DNA of 64,000 nucleotides from Pseudobdellovibrionaceae bacterium (GCA_019637915.1 JAHBUV010000001.1:1-64000); one strand, 5' to 3'. Positions 7,873 to 16,028 are shown, counted from the first letter of the stretch. The notes: a model not told the origin generated them from the sequence alone. A program made the numbers and translations.

Positions 7873-9591
7873 ATGAGCAAGTTAAGCCTCAATATGAAAT
7901 TCGCGCTGACATTGTCCATTTTCGTCGTCGCGTGCGTCATGATTTCGTTCTTTTCGCTGAAGAAAATGGGCGAGATCCAGAACAGTCAGGAACAGCTCAC
8001 GCAGGTCATCATGAAGCGGCTGAACTATTCCATGCAGATGGACATCCTGGTGAACAGCATCCGCAACCAGGAGAAGATCATGGCCCTGGTGAGCGGCCGC
8101 GAGGAAATCGAGGAAACCGTCCACCGCATCGAGGACATGGAGAAAAAGATCGAGGGCGCCATGGCCGATTACCGGGCGATCGCCAGCGACGAGGGCAAGA
8201 AGAACATCGACGAGCTGAAGGTCTTCCTCGCCCAGTGGAAAAAGCAGGAAACCCAGATCCGTCACCTGGCCCTGGCCGGAAAGCCCAAGGAGGCCGCCGA
8301 GATCGCCATGGGCGCTTCGGCCGTGGCCCTGAAGGAGTTCAGCCACATCCTGGATTCCATGGTTCACCGCAACCAGGAGTTCGTCCTGAAGGAAACCGCC
8401 GCCGTGGATGAGCTGATCTCCAACTCCCGCAACATCATCCTGATGTTGAGCGTCGCGAGCATCCTGGCCGGTTGCACCCTGGCGTTCATCATCCTGCGCG
8501 CCGTCGGCAAGGCCATCGATCAGGTGATCAGCAATCTCGATGACAACTCCGATCAGGTGACGGGTGCGGCCCAGCAGATCGCCTCGAGCTCCGAACAGCT
8601 TTCCCAGGCCTCGGCGGAGCAGGCGTCCTCCCTGCAGGAAACCGCCACGGCCGTCGAGCAGATGAACTCCATGGTGCAGAAGAATTCGGACCACGCGCAG
8701 AGATCCGCCGAGTTCTCGAAATCCAGCCAGGACAGCGCCAACCGCGGCCGTCAGGTGGTGCAGGACATGATCCTGGCCATCGAGGCCATCAACGAAAACA
8801 ACCAGCAGATCTCCGAGATCGTCAAGCTGATCGCCGAGATCGGCGCCAAGACCAAGGTCATCAACGACATCGTCTTCCAGACGAAGCTGCTCTCCTTCAA
8901 CGCCTCGGTCGAAGCGGCCCGCGCCGGCGAACATGGGCAGGGTTTCGCGGTGGTCGCCGAGGAAGTCGGCAAACTCGCCGAGATGAGCGGCAAATCGGCC
9001 CGTCAGATCACGGAACTCCTGGACGGCAGCATCCAGAAAGTGGAGCGCATCGTGAGTGAAACCCGCACGCGCGTTGAGGCCGGCACGCAAGTGGCCCGCC
9101 AGTGCGGCGGCGTCCTGGATGAGATCGTCGAAGGTGTTTCGGCGGTCACCGACATGTCCCTGGAGATCTCGGCCTCCTGCCGCGAACAGGCCAAGGGCGT
9201 GCACGAGATCACCCGCGCCATGCACCTGCTCGACCAGATGACCCAGGAAAACGCCGCCACCTCGGAAGAGGCGGCGAGCACCGCGGAAGAACTCTCCGCC
9301 CAGGCCGATTCCCTGCGGGAAGTCGTCTCCACCCTGATCACCACCATCCGCGGCGGCGAGGGCGAACGCACCCCGATGATCATCGCTCCGCGCATGCCCG
9401 GAAAAAGCGCGAAAATGGCTTCGGTTCAGGCCGCGCAGCCGGCCGCCGGCGCCGAACGGGCCCGCGTGATCAGCCTGAAGGGCGCGCAGAAATCCCTGAC
9501 CCATGAGGAGCATCACGCTCAGGGCGGATTCAAAAAGGCCTCGGGCCTGGATGTCCCCTCGGCCGATGACCCGCGTTTCGGGGATTCATGA
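7873..9591 (+). CDS. Methyl-accepting chemotaxis protein without an evident HAMP domain
   Basis: 572 residues, preceded by a good AAGGAG site. TM1 is about residues 10-30, then a ~155-residue helical periplasmic part (four-helix-bundle type), TM2 about 187-210. The signalling domain starts almost at once (from about 220), so there is no room for a normal ~50-residue HAMP module. The kinase-control hairpin is near residues 333-373: IVFQTKLLSFNASVEAARAG and GQGFAVVAEEVGKLAE, which closely match the family. The Glu/Gln-rich flanks are the likely methylation helices. The C-terminus has a basic linker but no NWETF-like CheR tether. The stop overlaps the start of a truncated cheR. Confidence 0.95.
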   Translation: MSKLSLNMKFALTLSIFVVACVMISFFSLKKMGEIQNSQEQLTQVIMKRLNYSMQMDILVNSIRNQEKIMALVSGREEIEETVHRIEDMEKKIEGAMADYRAIASDEGKKNIDELKVFLAQWKKQETQIRHLALAGKPKEAAEIAMGASAVALKEFSHILDSMVHRNQEFVLKETAAVDELISNSRNIILMLSVASILAGCTLAFIILRAVGKAIDQVISNLDDNSDQVTGAAQQIASSSEQLSQASAEQASSLQETATAVEQMNSMVQKNSDHAQRSAEFSKSSQDSANRGRQVVQDMILAIEAINENNQQISEIVKLIAEIGAKTKVINDIVFQTKLLSFNASVEAARAGEHGQGFAVVAEEVGKLAEMSGKSARQITELLDGSIQKVERIVSETRTRVEAGTQVARQCGGVLDEIVEGVSAVTDMSLEISASCREQAKGVHEITRAMHLLDQMTQENAATSEEAASTAEELSAQADSLREVVSTLITTIRGGEGERTPMIIAPRMPGKSAKMASVQAAQPAAGAERARVISLKGAQKSLTHEEHHAQGGFKKASGLDVPSADDPRFGDS

Positions 9592-9797
9592 TCGCTTTTC
9601 CCTCGGGGCTTTCTTTGGCGCGGGCGGAGTTTGACGACTTCCGCTCGCTGTTGAAATCCCGGACCGGCATCCATCTTTCCGACGCCAAGGTCGGACTCAT
9701 GCAATCGCGACTGCGTCCCCGCCTGAACCAGCTGCGCCTGCAGGCGTGGTCCGAGTACCGGGCTTACCTGAAAAGCCTGCCGCCTGCTCTGCTCTAG
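9588..9797 (+). pseudogene. cheR: Truncated cheR (N-terminal domain only)
   Basis: 69 codons with an ATGA overlap to the chemoreceptor gene. The product (FDDFRSLLKSRTGIHLSDAK then LMQSRLRPRLNQLRL..WSEYRAYLKSLP) matches the small all-helical N-terminal domain of CheR methyltransferases, which are normally about 270 residues. It ends at TAG after LPPALL, exactly where the linker to the catalytic SAM-binding domain should begin; that domain is absent. After the TAG the same frame stays open to a TGA at 9966-9968 (57 codons), but the encoded residues do not resemble CheR. This looks like a deletion that removed the catalytic domain. An expressed N-domain peptide cannot be excluded. Confidence 0.8.
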
Positions 9798-9992
9798 GGG
9801 GCAGAAAGTCTACACGTTGGCGGCGGCCCTACGCAAAGCGCTGGTGGGAAGCTCAATCAAATCGATTTCATGGCGAAATGGGGGTGGGGTGCTTCAGTCT
9901 CAGAGGAGGATTCGCCGCCGCCGTCTCATTTTGAAGCGGAAAAACCGGACCCCGCTCTTGAGATTTGAACGCGCGGCGCCGAAAAGAGAATC

Positions 9993-10319
9993 ATGATTTG
10001 GGGAGTGTTTTTCTCTTTCGCCCTCTTGATCGGCATGTTCGTTTACGAGCTGCAAAGCCGTGCCGTGCAATTCGACATCTTTTCGAGCCGCTTTCGCGAG
10101 AGCAAGACCACTTTGCAGAAAAAAGAGGACATGGCGCGCGCCCTGGCGGGCGGTGGTCTGATCGTGATCAAGCCGGACGAGACCTGCCCGGGTGGCACCC
10201 GCCGCTTCAACCAGTCGGGGAAAAACTTCTGCGTTCATCAATCCTTGCTTTGCAATCGTCAGTCTTCCGAGCGCAGCCGCGATCAGGCCTGTGTCGTCTC
10301 GGTCCGCGGGGGGTCCTGA
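9993..10319 (+). CDS. Small bitopic protein of the pilin-like gene block
   Basis: 108 residues. It starts directly with a hydrophobic helix (about residues 1-20: MIWGVFFSFALLIGMFVYEL) followed by an amphipathic segment and a C-terminal part with four Cys. No prepilin leader is visible: the frame upstream is open only to 9968 and encodes no G-x-S/F-type cleavage site. The stop overlaps the next start (TGATGA). By position it heads a five-gene block with a PilW-type prepilin, so it may be a membrane-anchored component of that apparatus. I do not recognise a family. Confidence 0.65.
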   Translation: MIWGVFFSFALLIGMFVYELQSRAVQFDIFSSRFRESKTTLQKKEDMARALAGGGLIVIKPDETCPGGTRRFNQSGKNFCVHQSLLCNRQSSERSRDQACVVSVRGGS

Positions 10320-11020
10320 TGAGACATGTTTTCTTTTTCCTGATCGTTCTGGGTCTGGGCTCCGGCGCCTCCGCGGCGTCCATTCCGCCCTTCTGGGAGG
10401 GTGACCAGCCCCCGGCTTCACCGTCGCCCTCTCCCTCGCCGTCGCCGTCCCCTTCCCCGAGTCCGGCTCCCTCGCCGGCCCCGTCTCCTGGATTGGCACC
10501 GCCCTCCGAGGCCCCGCCCTCTGTGCCCGGCGGCCCCTCGAACCCCAACGCGGGCGGAGATGAAAACCCCGGTGCGGGACGGGAAGTGACCTCGGTGCGT
10601 TTTTCGCTGCCGTCCTCCTCGGACATCGCCGATCGCTCTTGCTCCTCGGGCTCCACGGCGGACCGCGCCTGCGTGCGCGTCACCGTGTGCATGGAGGAAA
10701 AGGACCCGTGCCCGGCCGCGGATCAGGAGGAGATCGTCGTCAGCATGGAGCCCTCGCCGACGGACTCCGCCTACTATGTTTCCAGTGACAGTTCCGGCGG
10801 CGGCAATGGGGGCGGCAACAACAACAATCAGGATGACGGGGGAACGGATCCCAATGATTTCTGGGGCGGTCTCTTCGGGGGCTTCAAGCCTCCCTGGCTC
10901 GTGGACCTCGACAACCGGGCGAACAACCGCAATCCCAGCTCCGGTTCCAACGACAGCGGATCGAACTCCGGCGGCGACCGCCGCGGCAACGACAATCACA
11001 TCGGGGGCGACTGGCGATGA
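10319..11020 (+). CDS. Secreted Pro-Ser-repeat, Asn/Gly-rich protein
   Basis: 233 residues; the ATG at 10319 overlaps the previous stop. Signal peptide at residues 1-20 (ends SGASA). Residues ~33-60 are an almost perfect Pro-Ser dipeptide repeat, like an extended spacer through peptidoglycan or a surface stalk. Then comes a short folded-looking part with four Cys (about 85-130), and a C-terminal tail very rich in Gly, Asn, Ser and Asp. The stop overlaps the next ATG (ATGA at 11017). The composition suggests a cell-wall-spanning or exposed accessory protein of the pilin-like block. Family unknown. Confidence 0.7.
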   Translation: MRHVFFFLIVLGLGSGASAASIPPFWEGDQPPASPSPSPSPSPSPSPSPAPSPAPSPGLAPPSEAPPSVPGGPSNPNAGGDENPGAGREVTSVRFSLPSSSDIADRSCSSGSTADRACVRVTVCMEEKDPCPAADQEEIVVSMEPSPTDSAYYVSSDSSGGGNGGGNNNNQDDGGTDPNDFWGGLFGGFKPPWLVDLDNRANNRNPSSGSNDSGSNSGGDRRGNDNHIGGDWR

Positions 11021-11775
11021 GGAACGGCGGTTTCACCCTCGTTGAAACGATCATCACGACGGCCTTGGTGAGTTTTCTCGCTTTGGCCGCGTTGACGTTG
11101 GCGACCCGGGTGATGGCCACCGGTTTTTCCGTCAATCAGAAACTCGACGCCATGGAAGAGCAGCGCCTGGCGCTGTGGACGATGGAACGGGCTTTCGCCC
11201 GGGCCGAGCGCGTCAGCTGGTTGAGCTCGAGCCTCGACGGGTCCGCCATGACGGGCGGGCAGGGGGCGGTGGGGGCCTACAACTTCACGCGCCTGTCCCA
11301 CGGGGCCGGCCGCACGAGCCTGCTCGCCGCTTTCGCCCAGAACATCGGCAGCTCCACCAGCGCCTCCTACGTGGGAACGGCTTTGTTTTTCCGTTCGCCC
11401 ACGGCCACGGCTCCAGGGCAGCTGATTTACGTGATGGATTCGGCCCGCACGGGAACCCTCGCGGCCAACCGGCCGACGTCGGTTTTTTCGAACATCGTGG
11501 AGTTTGAGATTTCTCAACCGCGCCTGGCGGCCGGAGGAACCCTGACGGGGATGCATCTGCGCTTCGTCACCCGCTCCTTCGATCAGGGCGTGGCCTTGGG
11601 TTTGCGCCGCTACTGTCCTCAGGCGGACCTGAGCTCCGGGGCCTGTGTCATGGACCCGAGCGTGAAATACCGCGACCTGGAAAGACGGGTCACGGTGCTC
11701 CTGCCGATGAACGCTTCGACAGTTCCGTTTGCCAAATACAATCTTCCTCTGGGAGGATATCTCCATGCTCAATAA
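11017..11775 (+). CDS. PilW-type prepilin-like protein
   Basis: 252 residues. The N-terminus MRNGGFTLVETIITTALVSF is a textbook class III/type IV prepilin signal: cleavage after Gly5 and Glu at mature position 5, followed by a hydrophobic helix. The length and globular C-terminal part fit minor pilins of the PilW/GspJ group, which cap or initiate a type IV pilus or type II secretion pseudopilus. It overlaps the preceding gene by four bases and the following one by 11 bases, so it sits within a coupled operon. The prepilin peptidase is not in this window. Confidence 0.88.
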   Translation: MRNGGFTLVETIITTALVSFLALAALTLATRVMATGFSVNQKLDAMEEQRLALWTMERAFARAERVSWLSSSLDGSAMTGGQGAVGAYNFTRLSHGAGRTSLLAAFAQNIGSSTSASYVGTALFFRSPTATAPGQLIYVMDSARTGTLAANRPTSVFSNIVEFEISQPRLAAGGTLTGMHLRFVTRSFDQGVALGLRRYCPQADLSSGACVMDPSVKYRDLERRVTVLLPMNASTVPFAKYNLPLGGYLHAQ

Positions 11776-13309
11776 TCAAAGGGGAAGTTCCATCGTCCCT
11801 CTTCTGGTGGGCGCGGCGGCCGTGCTCGGCGCGGGGCTTTTGGCGGCGGGCGGCATCTACCAGGCCTATTCCGGTTCCAAGCACATGGTGACCGTGTCGA
11901 CCTGTGACGACCTGGTGCAGTCCTCTCTCAACAATATTCGTTCATTGGGCCTGGCCTCGAGGGTGCAGGTGCTGAAGCCGGGCCGCACGACGATCGCCCC
12001 GGAGGACCTGTGGGTGCCGCCGGGGGTGAATTCCTCGGACCGCTGGCCGGCGGTGAACAGCCGCGAGATCGTGCGTCCGCAAGGATCCCGCGTCGAAGTG
12101 CGCAGCTTCCAGCTTTTGGAAGGCGGCGTGTCCACCCTGAACGCCATCTTGAACAAACGCAACGACGGCTTCGGCAACACGTACTGCGAGAGCGCCATGG
12201 GCGGCCGCTACGTGTCGGATGTGGCCCCGCCCCTGATGGTGGAGGATCAGATTCCGGGTTTCGTTGAATCACCGCGCACCTTCCTGCGCGTTCAGCTCGT
12301 GGATCTGACGACGGGGCAGGTGAGATGCCCGGCCAGCTACCCGGTCTACGTGCGCCCGCCGGCGCCGGCGACGGTCAGCCCCTTGCTGCAGGTCCCGGCC
12401 GACACCTCGGACCGTTGGGCTTTCCTGGTGACGGTGACCACGCAGTACTCCGATCCGGCGCAGCCGGGCGTGACCAAGTCCTGCCGCGCTCAGGCCCGCT
12501 TCCAATACCCGGCCTTGCGCGATGAGGCTCTCAACCAGGCGCGCGTGCAGGTGGATCTCGACAATCCGCGAGTTTGCCAGACCACGCCGATCGGCGGCCG
12601 CGTGACCTTGTCTCCTCCCGGAGACGGTGTTTCCCGCGGTCAGGTGCACCTCTGCCGTGATCTCTCGACGCCCGGCACGGGCGGACCCAACTGCTCCGGC
12701 GGGGTGAGGCCCCAGGCCTTCACGACGTCGAGTGATCCCGTGCCTTGCGAACGGGCCCGTTTCTGCGGGCGTTCGCCGGACAATGCGGAGTGGGTGCTGG
12801 GCTCGGGGGGCAACTGGCAACTGCGTTTGACTTATTCCGGCCTGCCCTGGGGCTGCCGCGGCCGCCTGGACGTGGTGGCCGTCGACCCGGCTTTGAACCG
12901 CAACAATGTGGATATCCTCGGCACGGGCACGGCCCGTTTGCCGGCCTGCCATCAGCCCTCTTGTCCTTGCGGGGGTTGGACCGGTTGCCCGACGGGAGGC
13001 TGTTACGAATGCCCGCCACCGCCGCCACCCCCTCCGCCGCCGGCGGATGATTCTTCGGGTGGTGACAGCAGCGGAACTTGCTCGGGATCCTGCTGCCAGG
13101 GCTGCCAGGCCGATGCGGGTGACATCAGCTGTTGCCGCATCAACTTCGGCTCGGGCGATGAGTCCGCTTGCAACGGCGCCGTTTCCTCCGTGGGTCGCAC
13201 CGGCAGTTGTTCGCCGGGAGGCGGCTGCGGTTCGAACGGTTGCAATCCCTCTTCAGATCCTGGTTGCACGGCGGCCAATCCGGGCTATGGTTATTGTTCG
13301 GATCCTTAG
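11765..13309 (+). CDS. Large Cys-rich PilX-like minor pilin or pilus-associated protein
   Basis: 514 residues from the ATG at 11765, which has GGGAGG six bases upstream. The N-terminus MLNNQRGSSIVPLLVGAAAV resembles PilX-type prepilins (QRG followed by small residues and a hydrophobic helix), with no Glu at position 5, as is common for PilX. Residues ~35-420 are an extended beta-rich region with scattered Cys. A run of 11 Pro follows, and then ~75 residues dense in Cys, Gly and Ser (about 15 Cys), a probable disulfide-locked tip. The size is far above normal PilX, so this could be an adhesin carried on a pilin stem, analogous to PilY1/PilX partnerships. Assignment to prepilins is tentative. 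Confidence 0.65.
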   Translation: MLNNQRGSSIVPLLVGAAAVLGAGLLAAGGIYQAYSGSKHMVTVSTCDDLVQSSLNNIRSLGLASRVQVLKPGRTTIAPEDLWVPPGVNSSDRWPAVNSREIVRPQGSRVEVRSFQLLEGGVSTLNAILNKRNDGFGNTYCESAMGGRYVSDVAPPLMVEDQIPGFVESPRTFLRVQLVDLTTGQVRCPASYPVYVRPPAPATVSPLLQVPADTSDRWAFLVTVTTQYSDPAQPGVTKSCRAQARFQYPALRDEALNQARVQVDLDNPRVCQTTPIGGRVTLSPPGDGVSRGQVHLCRDLSTPGTGGPNCSGGVRPQAFTTSSDPVPCERARFCGRSPDNAEWVLGSGGNWQLRLTYSGLPWGCRGRLDVVAVDPALNRNNVDILGTGTARLPACHQPSCPCGGWTGCPTGGCYECPPPPPPPPPPADDSSGGDSSGTCSGSCCQGCQADAGDISCCRINFGSGDESACNGAVSSVGRTGSCSPGGGCGSNGCNPSSDPGCTAANPGYGYCSDP

Positions 13310-13329
13310 GGAAGCGGGGAGTTCAGGCC

Positions 13330-14607
13330 ATGTCATCACGATTCATCATCTTGTCGGGCCTGCTTCTCATCGCCGTGGGTCTTTATTTCACCAATAAGAG
13401 CTCCGCTCCCGAGGCGGAAAAACCCCCGGTCGCGGCCGCTCCCGTGGCGGCCGCGGCGCCGGACGTGAATGAAATATCCGTGTTTCCGCCGCCTGAGGAC
13501 GTGAAAGTGGTGCGGGACGTCGTGGCTCCCGCCGTGGAAGAGGAAGCAAACGTCCCTTCCGTGGATCTTCTGGATTATTTCCAGACCGCCATCTATCGCA
13601 GCCGCGCGGGACTTCCCGGCGGCGGGCGCTTCGATCTCGTCGAAGAGTCCTGGCTCGGCCGCGTTTTCCCGGCGATTTTTTTCATGTCCTCGGTGAACGA
13701 AGGGGATCTGTCGGTTTTCGATTTCGATGAACAACAGATTTACTTGCGCTATGAAGCCGTCGCCAAAAGCCAGGCTTACGTCCGCTATGAAGAGGCGGAG
13801 ACGCCTTCCGAGAAAATCCAGGCGGAGTACCTGAAAGCTCCCGAGGGCCGCGGCCGGGTGTTCTTCCCGCGCCGGCTGACGCCGAAAAACACCGACAGGC
13901 TTTTCCAGACAAGCTATGTGACGGACCGTTTCTGGTGGAAGAAGAACCAGGGCGTCGCGGATGACAAAAAACCGGTTCCCCAGCATGTCGCTTTCTGGGC
14001 CGAGATCGTGCCGGGCGATTACGTCGATCAGAAAACCGGCGCCAAGTACCCCTTCGTCATCCGTCTTTCCCAGCAGGAATCGCCGTGTTTCGTGAAGCAG
14101 TGGGATCTCGCGTACCGCATCGGCGTGCGCGCGCAGCGCACTTTGCAGAACATCGATTCGTCCTGCATTCCGGCGCTGAATGTGCCGGGTCATAAAATGA
14201 AGGGGACTTTCGCCGTCAACGGCGAACCGATGGAAGTGAAAACCGATATCCAGGGGTTCAAGAGCGCCACTCTCTCGGGCAAAGAGGCGGAAGTGATTTC
14301 CCAGGTCAACCGCCTGACCGGCCAAAGATCCGACTGGATCCTGCTGGAACCGGCGGTCCTGAAGTCCCCGAACCCGAAGTACCCCGAGTTCCGCCCGCCG
14401 GGTTTCAAGATCCTCTACGGCCCGAACCTGCGCGAACTGCCGTACCGCCACACCAAGCTCAGCCGCGAAGAGCACGACGCCTTGAAAAAATCCCTGCACG
14501 ATTGCCGCCAGGGTCTGTCGGAGGAGAAAATCGAAGCCCTGATCAAAAAAGACTTCATGGCCGAGGGCCGGGGACTCTCACAGCTCTGCAAGACCGCGGA
14601 GAAGTGA
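13330..14607 (+). CDS. Membrane-anchored periplasmic protein closing the pilin-like block
   Basis: 425 residues from the ATG at 13330, 20 bases after the Cys-rich gene. Residues ~5-20 form one hydrophobic segment, then an Ala/Pro-rich linker (about 25-60). The remaining ~350 residues are soluble and charged with few Cys. I recognise no domain. The segments YVTDRFWWKK and FWAEIVPGDYVDQKTG are well ordered, suggesting real folded domains. Context argues for a role in assembly or anchoring of the pilin-like structure. Confidence 0.65.
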   Translation: MSSRFIILSGLLLIAVGLYFTNKSSAPEAEKPPVAAAPVAAAAPDVNEISVFPPPEDVKVVRDVVAPAVEEEANVPSVDLLDYFQTAIYRSRAGLPGGGRFDLVEESWLGRVFPAIFFMSSVNEGDLSVFDFDEQQIYLRYEAVAKSQAYVRYEEAETPSEKIQAEYLKAPEGRGRVFFPRRLTPKNTDRLFQTSYVTDRFWWKKNQGVADDKKPVPQHVAFWAEIVPGDYVDQKTGAKYPFVIRLSQQESPCFVKQWDLAYRIGVRAQRTLQNIDSSCIPALNVPGHKMKGTFAVNGEPMEVKTDIQGFKSATLSGKEAEVISQVNRLTGQRSDWILLEPAVLKSPNPKYPEFRPPGFKILYGPNLRELPYRHTKLSREEHDALKKSLHDCRQGLSEEKIEALIKKDFMAEGRGLSQLCKTAEK

Positions 14608-14625
14608 GGGCTTTCGTACAAGCCC
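14608..14625. terminator. Possible hairpin terminator between convergent units
   Basis: GGGCTT at 14608-14613 and AAGCCC at 14620-14625 form a short stem at the end of the pilin-like block, facing the toxin-antitoxin pair. There is only a weak T tract, so factor-independent termination is uncertain. Confidence 0.35.
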
Positions 14626-14637
14626 CCGTGGTTTTGA

Positions 14638-14937
14638 TCAGACGGCCTGCTTCAGGATCCGATGAATGAAACTTTGGTATTTTTCGGATCTTCTTTTCGC
14701 TTCCGTTTTGATCTTCTGAAGAACTTCTTTCTCGATCCGGATCGTGATGGGCACTCGGGGCGAGCTCCCGAGAAGAGGGCGCCCGACGCGCTTGAGTTTT
14801 TTCAGCTTTTCCGCGCTGAGCTCCGGCATATCCGAAAAATCGATCTCGCTGTCAGGGGGCTGGCGCTTTGAAGTACCTTTGCCTTTCCTTTTTGCTCGCA
14901 GCTCTTGCACTGAGTATTCGACATATTTCTTCTTCAT
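14638..14937 (-). CDS. brnA: BrnA-type antitoxin
   Basis: 99 residues from the ATG at 14937, which has GGAGG ten bases upstream; a longer frame to 15000 lacks such a site. The N-terminal part is basic and flexible. The C-terminal ~40 residues (RVPITIRIEKEVLQKIKTEAKR then YQSFIHRILKQAV) form a ribbon-helix-helix DNA-binding domain, as in BrnA antitoxins. BrnA neutralises the RNase BrnT and represses the operon. The coding sequence overlaps brnT by 86 bases, more than the few bases usual for such pairs, so tight coupling is likely. Confidence 0.85.
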   Translation of the reverse strand: MKKKYVEYSVQELRAKRKGKGTSKRQPPDSEIDFSDMPELSAEKLKKLKRVGRPLLGSSPRVPITIRIEKEVLQKIKTEAKRRSEKYQSFIHRILKQAV

Positions 14938-15154
14938 GGCTTTTTGACCTCCGCTCCGTAAATACGACAAAAAGGACTCGATCCGCATCCGATTCTCCAA
15001 TGGCGATCAACCGAAGCTCGTCCCTGGAGTGTTTCTCATCTTCGTGAAGAAGCAATAACGGGTCGTCAAAAATCGTCGCCGCTTCCTCGAACGAAACCCC
15101 GTGTTTTTCCTCATTCGCCCTCGCTTTGGCCGGGTCCCATTGAAGATATCTCAT
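14852..15154 (-). CDS. brnT: BrnT-type RNase toxin
   Basis: 100 residues, preceded by AAGGAG. The N-terminus YLQWDPAKARANEEKHGVSF followed by EEAATIFDDP is the hallmark of BrnT. LRLIAIGESDADRVLFVVFTERR and the C-terminal RILSARAASKKERQRYF complete the RelE-like fold, with the conserved Arg and Ser/Arg residues of the active region. BrnT is a ribosome-independent RNase. The toxin gene precedes its antitoxin, as is normal for this family. Confidence 0.92.
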   Translation of the reverse strand: MRYLQWDPAKARANEEKHGVSFEEAATIFDDPLLLLHEDEKHSRDELRLIAIGESDADRVLFVVFTERRSKSHEEEICRILSARAASKKERQRYFKAPAP

Positions 15155-15170
15155 GGGAACTCCTTTCTAT

Positions 15171-15180
15171 TATGTACATA
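15171..15180. promoter_or_regulatory. Palindrome upstream of brnT, candidate BrnA operator
   Basis: TATGTACATA is a perfect 10-base palindrome 16 bases before the brnT start, within an AT-rich patch (the following bases are CATAAATAAA) that could hold the promoter. Ribbon-helix-helix antitoxins usually bind short palindromes of this kind at their own promoter. Confidence 0.5.
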
Positions 15181-15373
15181 CATAAATAAAACGCCAGCGA
15201 AAAATCCTTCAAAGGATTTCGCTGGTGCCAGAACCGCCGCAAAGATCAAACCGCGACAAACAAGAGAGAGAAAAGAGCGCGAACAAAGGTGATGTCCGAA
15301 GAGCGAACGGCAAGACCACGGAGCTCACTCCGGCTTCAGAACCCGATTTTCAATTTCCGAGGAACGATTTTCG

Positions 15374-15394
15374 ATTTCGCCCGAAGGGCGAAAT
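15374..15394 (-). terminator. Hairpin directly after tRNA-His
   Basis: ATTTCGCCC (15374-15382), loop GAA, GGGCGAAAT (15386-15394): a perfect 9-bp stem abutting the encoded CCA end of tRNA-His on the minus strand. It could act in 3' processing or termination. No strong U tract follows. Confidence 0.5.
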
Positions 15395-15470
15395 GGGGTG
15401 ACCGACGGGGTTTGAACCCGCGACCCGCGGAATCACAATCCGCTGCTCTGCCAACTGAGCTACGGTCACC
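15394..15470 (-). tRNA. tRNA-His (anticodon GTG)
   Basis: Read on the minus strand it starts with an extra 5' G (position 15470) before GTGACCG, which pairs with CGGTCAC; the discriminator is C, giving the G-1:C73 pair unique to tRNA-His. The D arm (AGCTCAGTTGGCAGAGC), the anticodon loop around GTG, the T arm (GGTTCAAAC) and an encoded CCA end are all present. Confidence 0.95.
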
Positions 15471-15656
15471 ACGAACGAGTCGAAAGGCTTTTTCTTATAC
15501 GCAATTTCACCCTAAAATGGAAACGAAATATTTTGCCCTGTTTTTGGGCACTTACGGGGTCCGGGGAGTGAAATCCGGCTTGACCCCGAGGGGCGGCTCC
15601 GGTGACCTCGAGGGAGACCCGCACAGAGCAACGACCTTTTCCGGAAGAGGCCCCTC

Positions 15657-16028
15657 ATGCATGTCGTGAACCGCACCGCCGCCATCGTCACCATGAAACA
15701 GCCCTTCGCGGACTGGCTGAATTCCCTGCAGGAGCAGGGCGGGGTGGACTGGAATGAAGCCGCCTTGCGCACGCCTCATGTGATTTTGTTGCCGGACAAT
15801 TCCCTCGACGATGAGGAACAGACGGGCGAGATGATCTCGCAATACTGGTCCCGGATCGCGACGGCGATCTTCGGGGAGTGGGTGCCCGACCCGGAGGACT
15901 GGCCGTCAGAATTTTCGGCAGAGCAGTTCTTCGAATGGTTTCAGATTGATCTGCTGGACAGCACGGTGATGGATCTGGTGCCGGAGCCCCTGCAGCGCCA
16001 ATCAGACGCATCTGGCGTTTCCCACTGA
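15657..16028 (+). CDS. Small acidic cytoplasmic protein of unknown function
   Basis: 123 residues; a GAAGAGG lies upstream of the ATG. No signal peptide or membrane segment. The N-terminus MHVVNRTAAIVTMKQPFADWLNSL, with many Trp, Phe, Asp and Glu later (SAEQFFEWFQIDLLDSTVMDL), is reminiscent of a small conserved bacterial family whose role is not known. It stands alone between tRNA-His and a lipoprotein gene. Confidence 0.7.
   Translation: MHVVNRTAAIVTMKQPFADWLNSLQEQGGVDWNEAALRTPHVILLPDNSLDDEEQTGEMISQYWSRIATAIFGEWVPDPEDWPSEFSAEQFFEWFQIDLLDSTVMDLVPEPLQRQSDASGVSH

Noticed and set aside
7882-9516. Long minus-strand open frame opposite the chemoreceptor
   Set aside because: A shadow of the GC-rich plus-strand gene; no start signals and composition is Gly/Asp/His-biased.
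10405-10500. Short tandem repeat that could suggest a CRISPR or satellite
   Set aside because: It is an in-frame Pro-Ser dipeptide repeat of a secreted protein; there are no spacers.
15192-15223. Stem CCAGCGAAA...TTCGCTGG between tRNA-His and brnT as a terminator
   Set aside because: The stem has a bulge, no T tract, and is 170 bases from the tRNA end; a closer hairpin directly abuts the tRNA.
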